DNA of 23,451 nt from an uncultured Muribaculaceae bacterium (GCA_910578035.1 CAJTOB010000048.1:1-23451), one strand, 5' to 3'; counted from the stretch's first letter, positions 14,042-21,867 are shown. The notes: a model not told the origin generated them from the sequence alone. Program-made: numbers and translations.

Positions 14042-14788
14042 ATGAAATTCCGATATGCGGTTATATTCCTGGCTATCATAGCGGCTACAATACTGTCGGC
14101 CGAATCGGCCCACGGACAGGAGACCTTCAAACGCAAACTCGAGCAAGTTTCGTTTGTTCCGAAAGGCGCATGGATAACAGGCGTTAGCGTCAACTATTCG
14201 CAGTCCGACCAAGACAAATATCAGTTCCTCATAATAGAAAATCTTAGCGGCGACACCTATACATTCAAGGTTAGCCCCATGCTGATGTTCTGCTTTAAGG
14301 ACAACCTCGCAGCCGGAGGACGCTTCTCTTATTCGCGCCAGCGCACACGCCTAAACTCGGCCGATATCGTTCTCGACTCCGAGACCTCTTACAACATCGA
14401 CAACCTCTACAGCATCAGCCACAGCTACCACGGCACAGCCCTGTTCAGAAGCTATCTCAGCCTCGGAAAGAGCACCCGTTTCGGCCTTTTCAATGAAGTG
14501 CAGCTGCAGCTCGGCGGCGGACAGTCTAAAATCGTAAGCGGCTCCGGAAATGATATCACAGGCACATACCAGCGTAATTTCGACTTCAATATAGGCCTCG
14601 CTCCGGGCATGGCCGTATTTCTGAACAATTATTCGGCAATAGAGGTGAATGTTGGCGTGCTGGGCTTCAACTACAGCCACCACACTGCACTTACCGACCA
14701 GATTTATGTGTCGAACTTTCACAGCCAGAGAGCCAATTTCAAAATTAACCTCTTTTCAATCACTTTCGGGGTGACTTTCTATATTTAA
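14042..14788 (+). CDS. Outer-membrane beta-barrel protein, first of a paralogous pair
   Basis: A 248-residue protein with a signal peptide (MKFRYAVIFLAIIAATILSAESAHG). The mature part has alternating amphipathic strands and ends in FKINLFSITFGVTFYI, a terminal beta-strand as used for outer-membrane insertion. It is clearly related to the next protein: FVPKGAW versus FIPKGKW, RFGLFNEVQLQLGGG versus RFGIFNEVDLAFGSG, and similar last strands. The size suggests 8-10 strands, too small for a TonB-dependent receptor. It is the first gene of a four-gene cluster and is 3 bases from the next gene. The function is unknown; a small barrel of structural, adhesin or transport type is possible. Confidence 0.8.
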   Translation: MKFRYAVIFLAIIAATILSAESAHGQETFKRKLEQVSFVPKGAWITGVSVNYSQSDQDKYQFLIIENLSGDTYTFKVSPMLMFCFKDNLAAGGRFSYSRQRTRLNSADIVLDSETSYNIDNLYSISHSYHGTALFRSYLSLGKSTRFGLFNEVQLQLGGGQSKIVSGSGNDITGTYQRNFDFNIGLAPGMAVFLNNYSAIEVNVGVLGFNYSHHTALTDQIYVSNFHSQRANFKINLFSITFGVTFYI

Positions 14789-14791
14789 GCC

Positions 14792-15640
14792 ATGACAACA
14801 ACCCTGAAACAAATCATACTGGCACTCGCTGCCATCACGGCTTTTACCGTACAGATATCGGCACAGTCCATCGTACGCAAAAAAGACGCACCGATACACG
14901 AAGAAACTCTCGAGCAGGTGGTAATCGACGGCGATACCGTCAGCATAATCCTGCCTGAAAGAAACTTCGGTCGCTTCGACCGCGGTCTGTTCAACTATAT
15001 CTTCATTCCAAAAGGAAAATGGGGCTTCGGCATCACCGCTTCCTATGGCGAACTGCAGACAGAAGACATAAGCGTTCTTTCTATTCTCAAAGACTTCAAC
15101 TTCAAAGGCAAGATATACTCCGTAAAGCCTTATCTGCAATATTTTATCCGTAGCAATCAGGCTGTCGGCCTCAAATTCGACTACAGCCGTGGAATTGCCG
15201 ATCTCGGCGGCCTCTCGCTTGACTTCGACGACGACCTTAACTTCTCTATCCGCGATGTCAGCTACTATCAGCAGAGTTTCGCCGTATCTACATTCTACCG
15301 TAACTATGTGGGTCTCGACCACAACGGACGGTTCGGCATATTCAATGAAGTTGACCTCGCATTCGGAAGCGGCTCATCACGCTTCAAACGCATATACAAT
15401 TCCGAACCACGCGACACCCGCACAATCGTTACAAAAGCATCGCTCAATTTCAGCCCCGGCGTGTGTGTGTTCATTCAGGATTATGTGTCGTTCAATGTCT
15501 CATTCGGTGTTTTCGGCCTTCACTACCGCAACGAACACCAGACCACCGACGGTGTCGATGAAGGCTCCCGCAACACATCGGGCGCCAACTTTCGGTTCAA
15601 CCTTTTCAACATCAACTTCGGCCTGATGGTAGTAATATGA
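14792..15640 (+). CDS. Outer-membrane beta-barrel protein, second of a paralogous pair
   Basis: A 282-residue protein with a signal peptide ending near ITAFTVQISAQ. It shares strand motifs with the product of 14042-14788 along the whole barrel but has a longer N-terminal region (residues about 25-65, with VIDGDTVSIILPERNFGRFDRG) before the first shared strand. It ends in FRFNLFNINFGLMVVI, a beta-strand ending. The pair arose by tandem duplication followed by considerable divergence. Its stop overlaps the ATG of the PCMD lipoprotein (ATGA), implying coupled translation. The function is unknown. Confidence 0.8.
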   Translation: MTTTLKQIILALAAITAFTVQISAQSIVRKKDAPIHEETLEQVVIDGDTVSIILPERNFGRFDRGLFNYIFIPKGKWGFGITASYGELQTEDISVLSILKDFNFKGKIYSVKPYLQYFIRSNQAVGLKFDYSRGIADLGGLSLDFDDDLNFSIRDVSYYQQSFAVSTFYRNYVGLDHNGRFGIFNEVDLAFGSGSSRFKRIYNSEPRDTRTIVTKASLNFSPGVCVFIQDYVSFNVSFGVFGLHYRNEHQTTDGVDEGSRNTSGANFRFNLFNINFGLMVVI

Positions 15641-17208
15641 AGATTTCTAAATTCATACATTTGTGCATGGCCGCAGCCGCCATGCTGCTATGCTCTTGCA
15701 TACACAATGACATTCCATACGCACGTATCCAGGCCAACTTTATCAGCCTTGAAGCCATAGGTCAGGATGCCGGCACCCAAATTGACAGCGCAAGCCGCAC
15801 TGCCACTATAACGCTGCCGGAAGAGATTGACATTCAGAATGTCCGCATATCCGGTTATTCAATCACCCCCGGAGCCTCCATCGTAAACAACCCTCTCACC
15901 GGACCAATAAATCTGTCATCTCCGCTGACTGTCACCCTTCGCCTGTATCAAGACTGGAACTGGTCTATCATCGGCAAACAGACAATAGAGCGATATTTCG
16001 AAGTAGTCGGCCAGATGGGCCAGACTATAATCGATGCGCCCGGACGCCGCGTGGTTGTCTACGTACGCGAATCGTCTGACCTTTCGGCCATAGAGATAGT
16101 CCGCGCAAAGCTGGGGCCGACAGGCGCCGAATACTCGCCGTCGATAGCGCCCGGAAGCAAATTCGATGCCCGCAAGCCTTTCAACATCAACGTCGAAGAG
16201 TATGGACGGAAATATTCATGGACAATATATGTAGAAACAGTAGACGTCGCCGTCCGTACTGTAGGAGCCGACGCATGGACATGCGTGGCATGGGTCTACG
16301 GGCAGGCTGAAGCCGGTTTGGACAATGGCGTTGAATACCGCCTCGCATCGCAGACAGAATGGACACGACTGCCGTCTTCGGCCATTACTACAGACGGCGG
16401 TAGTTTCACAGGCCGGATAGATCATCTGTCGCCTCAGACGGCTTATGTGGCACGCACATACTCCGGCTCCGACATCGGCGACGAAGTATCGTTCACTACC
16501 GGCGCGGCCATACAGCCACCGAACGCCGATTTCGACCAATGGTGGCTCGATGGTAAAATATGGTGCCCCTGGGCCGAAAACGGCGAACCATACTGGGGTA
16601 CCGGCAACAAAGGTGCCACAACTCTGGGCAATTCAAACTCAGTGCCTACAGACGACACCCCCTCCGGCGGCGGCTGGGCAGCAATGCTCGAAACTCGCTT
16701 TATAGGCATCGGAATTGTAGGAAAGCTTGCTGCAGGCAATCTGTTTACCGGAACATATGTGAGAACCGACGGCACAAACGGCGTTCTAAGCTTCGGACGC
16801 CCCTTTACAGAGCGCCCCACAAAACTGCAGGGCATGTTCAAATACAACTGCACGACAATCGACCGATCTTCGAACGAAATGAGTCATCTAATCGGTCAGC
16901 CCGACACATGTACGGTATGGATAGCGCTTATCGACTCCGATGAGCCTCTCGAAATCCGCACAAATCCGGCAAACCGCCAGCTGTTCGACCCCGAGGGAGA
17001 CTACGTTGTCGCATATGGCAGCATGCAGCATGGAGAATCCATAGCACAATGGACGCCATTTGAATTCGAACTCAAATACAAATCCACTTCGAGAAAACCA
17101 AAATACATTATAATTACATGTTCGGCGAGCAAATACGGAGACTTCTTCACCGGCGGAAACGGCTCTGTTCTGTATGTCGACGATTTCAAACTTTTATATG
17201 ACTACTGA
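15637..17208 (+). CDS. PCMD domain-containing surface lipoprotein
   Basis: A 523-residue lipoprotein. The signal ends in LLCSC (acylated Cys21 most likely), followed by IHNDIPYARIQ, a start typical of PCMD-family lipoproteins in Bacteroidales. Residues about 30-200 hold two beta-rich segments; residues about 205-290 look like a fibronectin-III/Ig-type domain (LSPQTAYVARTYSGSDIGDEVSF); residues about 298-523 form the PCMD domain (putative carbohydrate metabolism domain), starting at NADFDQWWLDGKIWCPW and ending VLYVDDFKLLYDY. PCMD is a jelly-roll-like fold thought to bind carbohydrate; catalysis is not shown. It probably faces the outside. It overlaps the upstream barrel gene by 4 bases and is 2 bases from the porin gene. 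Confidence 0.85.
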   Translation: MKISKFIHLCMAAAAMLLCSCIHNDIPYARIQANFISLEAIGQDAGTQIDSASRTATITLPEEIDIQNVRISGYSITPGASIVNNPLTGPINLSSPLTVTLRLYQDWNWSIIGKQTIERYFEVVGQMGQTIIDAPGRRVVVYVRESSDLSAIEIVRAKLGPTGAEYSPSIAPGSKFDARKPFNINVEEYGRKYSWTIYVETVDVAVRTVGADAWTCVAWVYGQAEAGLDNGVEYRLASQTEWTRLPSSAITTDGGSFTGRIDHLSPQTAYVARTYSGSDIGDEVSFTTGAAIQPPNADFDQWWLDGKIWCPWAENGEPYWGTGNKGATTLGNSNSVPTDDTPSGGGWAAMLETRFIGIGIVGKLAAGNLFTGTYVRTDGTNGVLSFGRPFTERPTKLQGMFKYNCTTIDRSSNEMSHLIGQPDTCTVWIALIDSDEPLEIRTNPANRQLFDPEGDYVVAYGSMQHGESIAQWTPFEFELKYKSTSRKPKYIIITCSASKYGDFFTGGNGSVLYVDDFKLLYDY

Positions 17209-17210
17209 TT

Positions 17211-18254
17211 ATGCGATATAAAATACTGTTTTTTCTGATTGCCGCCTTTTCGGTCGCCTCGATGCGTGCATCAGACTCGACTGAAGTAAAAAAAATAAGC
17301 ATTCCCTCCACTTATATACCGCAGTTCCACGGCACTTTCCGTGCGTTCTATGAGCAATCCACCGCTTATGGTGAAAAACGGTTTCAAGTACGGAATGCAC
17401 GTCTCAGCGCAGGCGGCAAAGTACTTCCCGTCGCTGAATACTTCTTTCAGGTAGACCTCTGCGACCGCGGAAAAATGAAAATTCTCGACGCATATGTAGG
17501 CGTAACCCCCTTCAAAGGATTCAAAGTGATCGGCGGCCAATGCCGAGTGCCGTTCAGCATCGGAGCAAGCCGCGCCCCGGCGCTCTACCACTTCGCCAAC
17601 AGACCTTCAGTCTGCAAACTCTTCGGAAATCTCAGGGCGGCAGGCTTCAAGATTGGCTACACCATACCGAAAACAAGGCTCTATATCGAAGGTGGCGCCT
17701 TCAACGGAACAGACATGTCCGACCACTCGGCATGGAACAAAAGCCTCACATATTCAGTAAAAGCAAACTATACTACCCCCGGAGGCCTGCTTCCTCAGGT
17801 GTGCTTTATGTCGCGCAAACCGGGTCTCGAAGGCATTCGCATAAATCAGGTAGATGCCTCGCTGACATTCCAGAACAGCTCGTGGTTTATCGAAGCTGAA
17901 TATTGCTACCGCACATATACCGGCAATTCCCACGACGCCTCACATGGCTATAACTTCGAAATAGACTACGGTTTTCCTGTAAAATCGGCAATTGTAAACC
18001 GGCTGTCGTTTCAAGGACGCTTCGACGGTATTACAGACGCGAGCACAGGCATACGCAACAGCGCCGGTGTCCTCGGCGACGATTACATAGGCCACAACCG
18101 TATAACCGTAGGCACAACAGCTTCGTATATAAAAGGCTCTCTTCACTGCGATTTCCGCATCAACTACGAACAATATTTCTACTCCTCCGGCCGGCACTCA
18201 ATATCGGAGTCTGACGACAACAAACTTGTAGCCGCACTCGTTCTATATTTCTAA
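17211..18254 (+). CDS. Porin_O_P (OprP/OprO-like) outer-membrane porin
   Basis: A 347-residue protein with a signal peptide (MRYKILFFLIAAFSVASMRAS). The mature part matches the phosphate-selective porin O/P superfamily: FQVRNARLSAGGKV, EYFFQVDLCDRGKMKILDAYV, a loop-strand IGGQCRVPFSIGAS, and many amphipathic strands, ending in the aromatic LVLYF. Homologues are 16-strand barrels, often trimeric. Anion or phosphate selectivity is known for Pseudomonas OprP but cannot be assumed here. It is the last gene of the envelope operon. The 38 bases before the next gene contain no terminator, so the SIMPL gene may be co-transcribed. Confidence 0.85.
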   Translation: MRYKILFFLIAAFSVASMRASDSTEVKKISIPSTYIPQFHGTFRAFYEQSTAYGEKRFQVRNARLSAGGKVLPVAEYFFQVDLCDRGKMKILDAYVGVTPFKGFKVIGGQCRVPFSIGASRAPALYHFANRPSVCKLFGNLRAAGFKIGYTIPKTRLYIEGGAFNGTDMSDHSAWNKSLTYSVKANYTTPGGLLPQVCFMSRKPGLEGIRINQVDASLTFQNSSWFIEAEYCYRTYTGNSHDASHGYNFEIDYGFPVKSAIVNRLSFQGRFDGITDASTGIRNSAGVLGDDYIGHNRITVGTTASYIKGSLHCDFRINYEQYFYSSGRHSISESDDNKLVAALVLYF

Positions 18255-18292
18255 CACAACTATCTATTATCATCTATCAATTACTATAATTT

Positions 18293-18991
18293 ATGAAAAA
18301 CATTATCCCTGCAGCAATTATAGGTGTTGCCATTGTAATCCTCGGCTTCGCTCTAAAAGGCGGCATAGACAATTTCACCAACCGCGACCGCGTTGTCACA
18401 GTGCGCGGACTCTGCGAGAAGGAAGTACGCGCAAACAAAGTAACATGGCCCATCGTAACAAAAGAAATGGGCAACGATCTGTCTACAATTTACAACCGAA
18501 TCCAGTCTACAAACTCCGCGATTCTATCATTCCTCAAGTCAAACGGCATAACTGACGCCGAAATATCTGTTAATCCACCACAGGTATATGACAATGCCGC
18601 AGACCGCTACGGCAACCAGAATGTTGTTTACCGCTATCAGGTGACAAACGTCGTTGTAGTAACCTCCGACAAAATAGACGCAGTCCGCGCCCTCATGGAG
18701 AAACAGACAAGCCTGCTTCAGCAAGGTATAGCCATCGTTGCCGGCGACTATAACTACCAGACTTCATACGAATATACCGACCTGAACAGCATCAAGCCCG
18801 AAATGATTGCCGAAGCTACCGCAAACGCGCGCGAAGCCGCCGATAAATTCGCAGGAGACTCTCACAGCAAACTCGGCAAAATCAAGACAGCATCGCAGGG
18901 CCAGTTCTCAATCAACGACCGCGACCAATACACCCCGGACATCAAGACCGTCCGAGTAGTCACCTATATAACCTACTACCTCCAGGACTGA
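18293..18991 (+). CDS. SIMPL (DUF541) domain protein
   Basis: A 232-residue protein with one N-terminal membrane helix (IIPAAIIGVAIVILGFALKGG) and a periplasmic SIMPL domain. Landmarks: VVTVRGLCEKEVRANKVTWPI near residue 30, a central Asn/Tyr-rich segment, AEATANAREAADKFA near 175-190, and a C-terminal strand VRVVTYITYYLQD. E. coli YggE and Campylobacter/Brucella relatives belong to this family and are linked to envelope and oxidative stress; no reaction is known. Lacking a promoter of its own and lying 38 bases after the porin, it may be the last gene of the envelope operon. A strong terminator follows. Confidence 0.9.
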   Translation: MKNIIPAAIIGVAIVILGFALKGGIDNFTNRDRVVTVRGLCEKEVRANKVTWPIVTKEMGNDLSTIYNRIQSTNSAILSFLKSNGITDAEISVNPPQVYDNAADRYGNQNVVYRYQVTNVVVVTSDKIDAVRALMEKQTSLLQQGIAIVAGDYNYQTSYEYTDLNSIKPEMIAEATANAREAADKFAGDSHSKLGKIKTASQGQFSINDRDQYTPDIKTVRVVTYITYYLQD

Positions 18992-19012
18992 CCTTACATA
19001 ATAATGCAATAG

Positions 19013-19053
19013 AAGGAGACTGTCTACTTTTGATGTCAGACAGTCTCCTTTTT
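19013..19053 (+). terminator. Intrinsic terminator of the SIMPL gene
   Basis: AAGGAGACTGTCT (19013-19025) pairs perfectly with AGACAGTCTCCTT (19038-19050), with a 12-base loop and a TTTTT tract completed at 19053. It also lies just after the end of the leftward gene at 19065. Confidence 0.9.
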
Positions 19054-19064
19054 CATCTCATCAT

Positions 19065-19292
19065 TCAGGCATCGAAATTGTCGCGGTAACGGCGATAAAA
19101 TTGCTCCTCGTTGTAGAGCCGCCGGAACTTGTACCACAAGGCGCCGAAAACAGCCGACACAAGTACCTGAAATGTCACATGCCAACCGTCAATATCACCG
19201 CCGCAGGCAAGCTGCACGCCTCTGCCAACTATCGATAAAAAGCCCGCGACTGCGAGAATGCCATATAGATTACGCTTAGTTTTCAAAGTCAT
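19065..19292 (-). CDS. Small two-helix membrane protein, hypothetical
   Basis: A 75-residue protein with two hydrophobic segments (YGILAVAGFLSIVGRGVQLA and FQVLVSAVFGALWYKF) joined by CGGDIDGWHV, and a charged, Tyr/Arg-rich C-terminal tail. I do not recognise a named family, although the composition is that of a genuine small membrane protein. It lies downstream of the ferredoxin gene on the same strand, but a terminator stands between them and its U-tract ends only 5 bases before the ATG. No clear TAnnTTTG is seen in front of it, so expression may depend on readthrough. The ATG at 19290-19292 is the only good start. Confidence 0.65.
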   Translation of the reverse strand: MTLKTKRNLYGILAVAGFLSIVGRGVQLACGGDIDGWHVTFQVLVSAVFGALWYKFRRLYNEEQFYRRYRDNFDA

Positions 19293-19297
19293 ACATA

Positions 19298-19346
19298 AAA
19301 AACCGACACCATCTTGCCTTTGTTCGGCATGACGGTGTCGGTTTTT
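19298..19346. terminator. Terminator of the ferredoxin gene, symmetrical
   Basis: AAAAACCGACACC (19298-19310) and GGTGTCGGTTTTT (19334-19346) are exact reverse complements with a 23-base loop. On the minus strand the stem is followed by a T run, ending the ferredoxin transcript. The start codon of the small membrane protein gene follows almost immediately. Confidence 0.85.
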
Positions 19347-19364
19347 AGCTTTTTTTGCGAAAGA

Positions 19365-19535
19365 TTATTCGCCGGGGATGATTGCTTCGCTGGGGCAAAC
19401 CGATGCGCAGGTACCGCAGTCAATGCAGGTATCGGGATCGATTACATAGATAGAGCCTTCGGAGATAGCTTCAACGGGGCATTCGGGCAGACAGGTGCCG
19501 CAAGCCACACAGCTGTCGGTGATAACGTAAGCCAT
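19365..19535 (-). CDS. 2[4Fe-4S] ferredoxin
   Basis: A 56-residue protein, MAYVITDSCVACGTC at the start and AIIPGE at the end. Two complete clusters of ligands are visible: Cys9, 12, 15 and 19 (CVACGTCLPEC) and Cys37, 40, 43 and 47 (CIDCGTCASVC), each followed by Pro, as in clostridial-type bacterial ferredoxins. The length is that of the family. It is a soluble low-potential electron carrier for pyruvate:ferredoxin oxidoreductase, hydrogenase and similar enzymes. It is monocistronic, with a -7 element TAAATTTG (complement of 19582-19589) 46 bases before the ATG and a terminator downstream. Confidence 0.96.
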   Translation of the reverse strand: MAYVITDSCVACGTCLPECPVEAISEGSIYVIDPDTCIDCGTCASVCPSEAIIPGE

Positions 19536-19581
19536 AGTAATTGTCTGTTTAGAAATTTACGAATTGTTATTTTTTGCTCTG

Positions 19582-19612
19582 CAAATTTACGCCTTTTTTC
19601 TCAATCTGCAAG
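19582..19612 (-). promoter_or_regulatory. Promoter of the ferredoxin gene
   Basis: The complement of 19582-19589 is TAAATTTG, an exact TAnnTTTG. The complement of 19609-19612 is CTTG, a near match to TTTG with a 19-base spacer. The rest of 19536-19716 holds no gene that I can support. Confidence 0.6.
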
Positions 19613-19716
19613 CCCTCTGAGCGATTTAACGCATTTTACTGTCCTATTGTTTTGCCATAGCCGATTTTCGCAGGGCTTCCGCACGAAGAAAGTGCGTCTG
19701 AAGACTTTCATATAAA

Positions 19717-19752
19717 AAACGCCGGAACTGCCATAAGGCATTCCCGGCGTTT
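19717..19752 (-). terminator. Terminator of the greA-HIT-TlpA-like operon
   Basis: AAACGCCGG (19717-19725) pairs with CCGGCGTTT (19744-19752), and an inner stem TGCC-ATAA-GGCA (19729-19740) caps it. On the minus strand a T run follows (complement of AAAAAA at 19714-19719). It lies 24 bases after the stop of the lipoprotein gene. Confidence 0.88.
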
Positions 19753-19776
19753 CTCATACGTTTTGATGTATATCAA

Positions 19777-20865
19777 TTAGAGATACTTGGCGACTTCAGC
19801 GGCGAGTGTGGTCGGGTCGGATACTCGTGCTACGATTTCGCCCTTGCGGTTGATGATGAAGGTGACGGGGAAGGCGCCTACATTGTAGTTTGTGAGTGCG
19901 GCTACACCATCAGAGGGAGAATTCCACACCGTAATCCAGGGCAGATTGCGGGCTACGGTCTTCCATGCCTGTTCGTCGCTGTCGAACGCAACCTGGAATA
20001 TTTCAAGCCCCTTGTCATGGCTCTTCGTATAGATGTCGTTGAGTATCGCGTTGTAAGGCACAGAGGCCTCTGTTCCATATGCCGTGAAACTTAGTATAAT
20101 CAGCTTGCCGTCATTTACGAGTTCTGAAATCGAGTGCTTCACTCCGCGGTCATCGTAGTTCGAGATATCGATATAGCCTGTCTCGTCGGCTTCGAGCACA
20201 GTACCGGGCATTTCGGGCAACTTGCCAAGAGCCTGGCGTCCTGCAAAGAACTGGGCACGGAGAACCTTGCCACGAGGGTCTTCGGGCGCAAAACTCGCGA
20301 AAATCTGTGCGGCGGCGCCATACACACGATTGCCGAATTCGTCGGCCGGGTCAAACAGAGGCTTGCCTCCAATCGACTTGCCGATAACATAGTATGCAAC
20401 CATACCCGTAGTGTCGGAAGTGATATAGTTTACAAGCGAGCGGCGCATTTCCATATCATCGGCCGAGGAAGCGGCGACCAGACTGTCTACACTGCAGATT
20501 GTGCGGGCAAGTTCAGTGCCTCCAAGCACATAGCCCGAACCGAAATGACTGCCATATGCCTCAACGGTCACTTTGTCGCATGAGTCGACAGGAAAATATA
20601 TGCTTCCGCCGTCGGCTCCGGGAGCGGTAAGACGGAAAATCTCGGCAAAATGGGCAGGTTCTTCTGATTGGTATGAGAATTTACCGTTCTTGTCGACGGC
20701 AAGACTGTCGACAGTGTACCACAGGCCGTTATTATATCCTTCGAGAGCAATCTTAGCTACGGAGGGCTCCTGAATTGTTCCCTCTACACTCCATCCCTTC
20801 GGACCCGAGCAGGACGAGACTGCGATAGCGGCCAATGCGAGGCCGCCGAATATCAGTTTTTTCAT
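19777..20865 (-). CDS. Thioredoxin-fold (TlpA/AhpC-TSA-like) lipoprotein lacking the CXXC motif
   Basis: A 362-residue lipoprotein (lipobox AVSSC, Cys19). Residues about 25-125 match the DUF4369 N-terminal domain common in Bacteroidales TlpA-like proteins, with GTIQEPSVAKIALEGYNNGLWYTVDSLAVDKNGKFSYQ. Residues about 225-362 form a thioredoxin-like domain with a recognisable strand LIILSFTAYG and the cis-Pro segment AFPVTFIINRKGEIV (Pro333). At the position of the active site the sequence is TAYGTEASVPYN (261-272), so both redox cysteines are missing. It therefore cannot act as a normal thiol-disulfide reductase; a structural or binding role is possible. It is the third gene of an operon with greA and the HIT gene, 2 bases downstream of the latter. 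Confidence 0.85.
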   Translation of the reverse strand: MKKLIFGGLALAAIAVSSCSGPKGWSVEGTIQEPSVAKIALEGYNNGLWYTVDSLAVDKNGKFSYQSEEPAHFAEIFRLTAPGADGGSIYFPVDSCDKVTVEAYGSHFGSGYVLGGTELARTICSVDSLVAASSADDMEMRRSLVNYITSDTTGMVAYYVIGKSIGGKPLFDPADEFGNRVYGAAAQIFASFAPEDPRGKVLRAQFFAGRQALGKLPEMPGTVLEADETGYIDISNYDDRGVKHSISELVNDGKLIILSFTAYGTEASVPYNAILNDIYTKSHDKGLEIFQVAFDSDEQAWKTVARNLPWITVWNSPSDGVAALTNYNVGAFPVTFIINRKGEIVARVSDPTTLAAEVAKYL

Positions 20866-20867
20866 AG

Positions 20868-21263
20868 TTATTTGAAATTAGCGGCTATCGAACTGGCTAT
20901 TTCAGCCATTCGTTCGGGTGAAAGGCTGAGTTTCTCTCGGCGGAAGTCCATATCAGCCTCACTGGTGATAGGCACAAGGTGAATATGGGCATGAGGAACC
21001 TCGAGACCGATTACAGCCACTCCGATACGCTTGCAGGACACACTTTTCTCTATCGCGGCCGCAACACGCTTCGCAAAAAGCTGAAGATCGGCATACTCTG
21101 CATCGTCAAGGTCGAATATGTAGTCTACCTCACGTTTCGGAACAACCAGTGTATGGCCTTCCGAAAGAGGGTTGATGTCGAGAAAGGCATAGTGCTTCTC
21201 GTCTTCGGCCACGCGGTAAGAAGGAATCTCGCCGGCTATGATTCTGGAAAAAATGCTTGCCAT
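20868..21263 (-). CDS. HIT family hydrolase
   Basis: A 131-residue cytoplasmic protein with the histidine triad HAHIHLVP at 91-98 (His91, 93 and 95) and the family start FSRIIAGEIPSYRVAEDEKHYAFLDI. Other conserved parts are NPLSEGHTLVVPKREV (31-46). HIT proteins of this Hint/PKCI-like group hydrolyse nucleoside phosphoramidates and related substrates; the physiological substrate is unknown. The ATG overlaps the greA stop by one base (TGATG), so translation is probably coupled. It is 2 bases upstream of the lipoprotein gene. Confidence 0.95.
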   Translation of the reverse strand: MASIFSRIIAGEIPSYRVAEDEKHYAFLDINPLSEGHTLVVPKREVDYIFDLDDAEYADLQLFAKRVAAAIEKSVSCKRIGVAVIGLEVPHAHIHLVPITSEADMDFRREKLSLSPERMAEIASSIAANFK

Positions 21264-21733
21264 CAGAGCGCGATTTCAACGATTTCGAACCGTACAGTTC
21301 CTGCCGGTATGGTGATTTCCACAACATCGCCTTTCTTATGACCCATAAGTCCGCGGGCGATAGGAGTGCTGACAGCGATTTTACGCGCCTTCATGTCGGC
21401 TTCGGAGTCGGCCACGATGGTGTATTCGGCCTCGCTGCCGGTATCGACATTGCGTATTTTCACACGGTTGAGAAGCTGTACCTCATCGGTTGAGAGCTTG
21501 CTCTCGTCTATGATACGGGCATTGGCTACCAAATCTTTCAGCTGGGCTATCTTCATTTCGAGAAGGCCCTGGGCTTCTTTGGCGGCGTCGTATTCTGCAT
21601 TTTCCGAAAGGTCGCCCTTGTCGCGGGCCTCGGCGATTGCCCTGCTTATTTCGGGGCGTTTCACAGTCTCGAGATAGGATATTTCCTCCATTTTGCGGTC
21701 ATATCCTTCTTTTGTCATATAGGTAATTGCCAT
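21263..21733 (-). CDS. greA: Transcription elongation factor GreA
   Basis: A 156-residue protein of normal family length. The N-terminal coiled coil carries the acidic tip GDLSENAEY at 40-48, with Asp41 and Glu44 at the positions that promote RNA cleavage in E. coli GreA. The C-terminal FKBP-like domain is seen in YTIVADSEADMKARKIAVSTPIARGLMGHKKGDVVEI. It rescues backtracked RNA polymerase. It heads an operon with the HIT and TlpA-like genes. The leader is about 120 bases, counted from the -7 element at 21860-21867, and contains a GC-rich hairpin followed by a T-rich stretch, which may attenuate transcription. Confidence 0.98.
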   Translation of the reverse strand: MAITYMTKEGYDRKMEEISYLETVKRPEISRAIAEARDKGDLSENAEYDAAKEAQGLLEMKIAQLKDLVANARIIDESKLSTDEVQLLNRVKIRNVDTGSEAEYTIVADSEADMKARKIAVSTPIARGLMGHKKGDVVEITIPAGTVRFEIVEIAL

Positions 21734-21805
21734 ATGTAGTCTAATTTAAGTATCTTGATTTAACAATATATATGGTATTCAACAAACACAATAAAAGAAA
21801 AGAAA

Positions 21806-21867
21806 CTCTCGTCGGGAAACGCCCGCCGGAGCTCTTCTGATATCTTCGAATGTCTGGTGCAAAGTTA
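21806..21867 (-). promoter_or_regulatory. greA promoter and leader hairpin
   Basis: The complement of 21860-21867 is TAACTTTG, an exact TAnnTTTG. In the leader, minus-strand CTCCGGCGGG pairs imperfectly with CCCGACGAG around CGTTT (complement of 21806-21833), and the RNA then continues with a T-rich tract (GTTTCTTTTCTTTT). The arrangement resembles a weak terminator within the leader, about 75 bases before the greA start. The -33 element is unclear. Confidence 0.45.

Noticed and set aside
14042..18254. Interpreting the envelope operon as a polysaccharide utilisation locus
   Set aside because: There is no SusC-like TonB-dependent receptor, no SusD, no glycoside hydrolase and no sensor; the porin and barrels are of other families.
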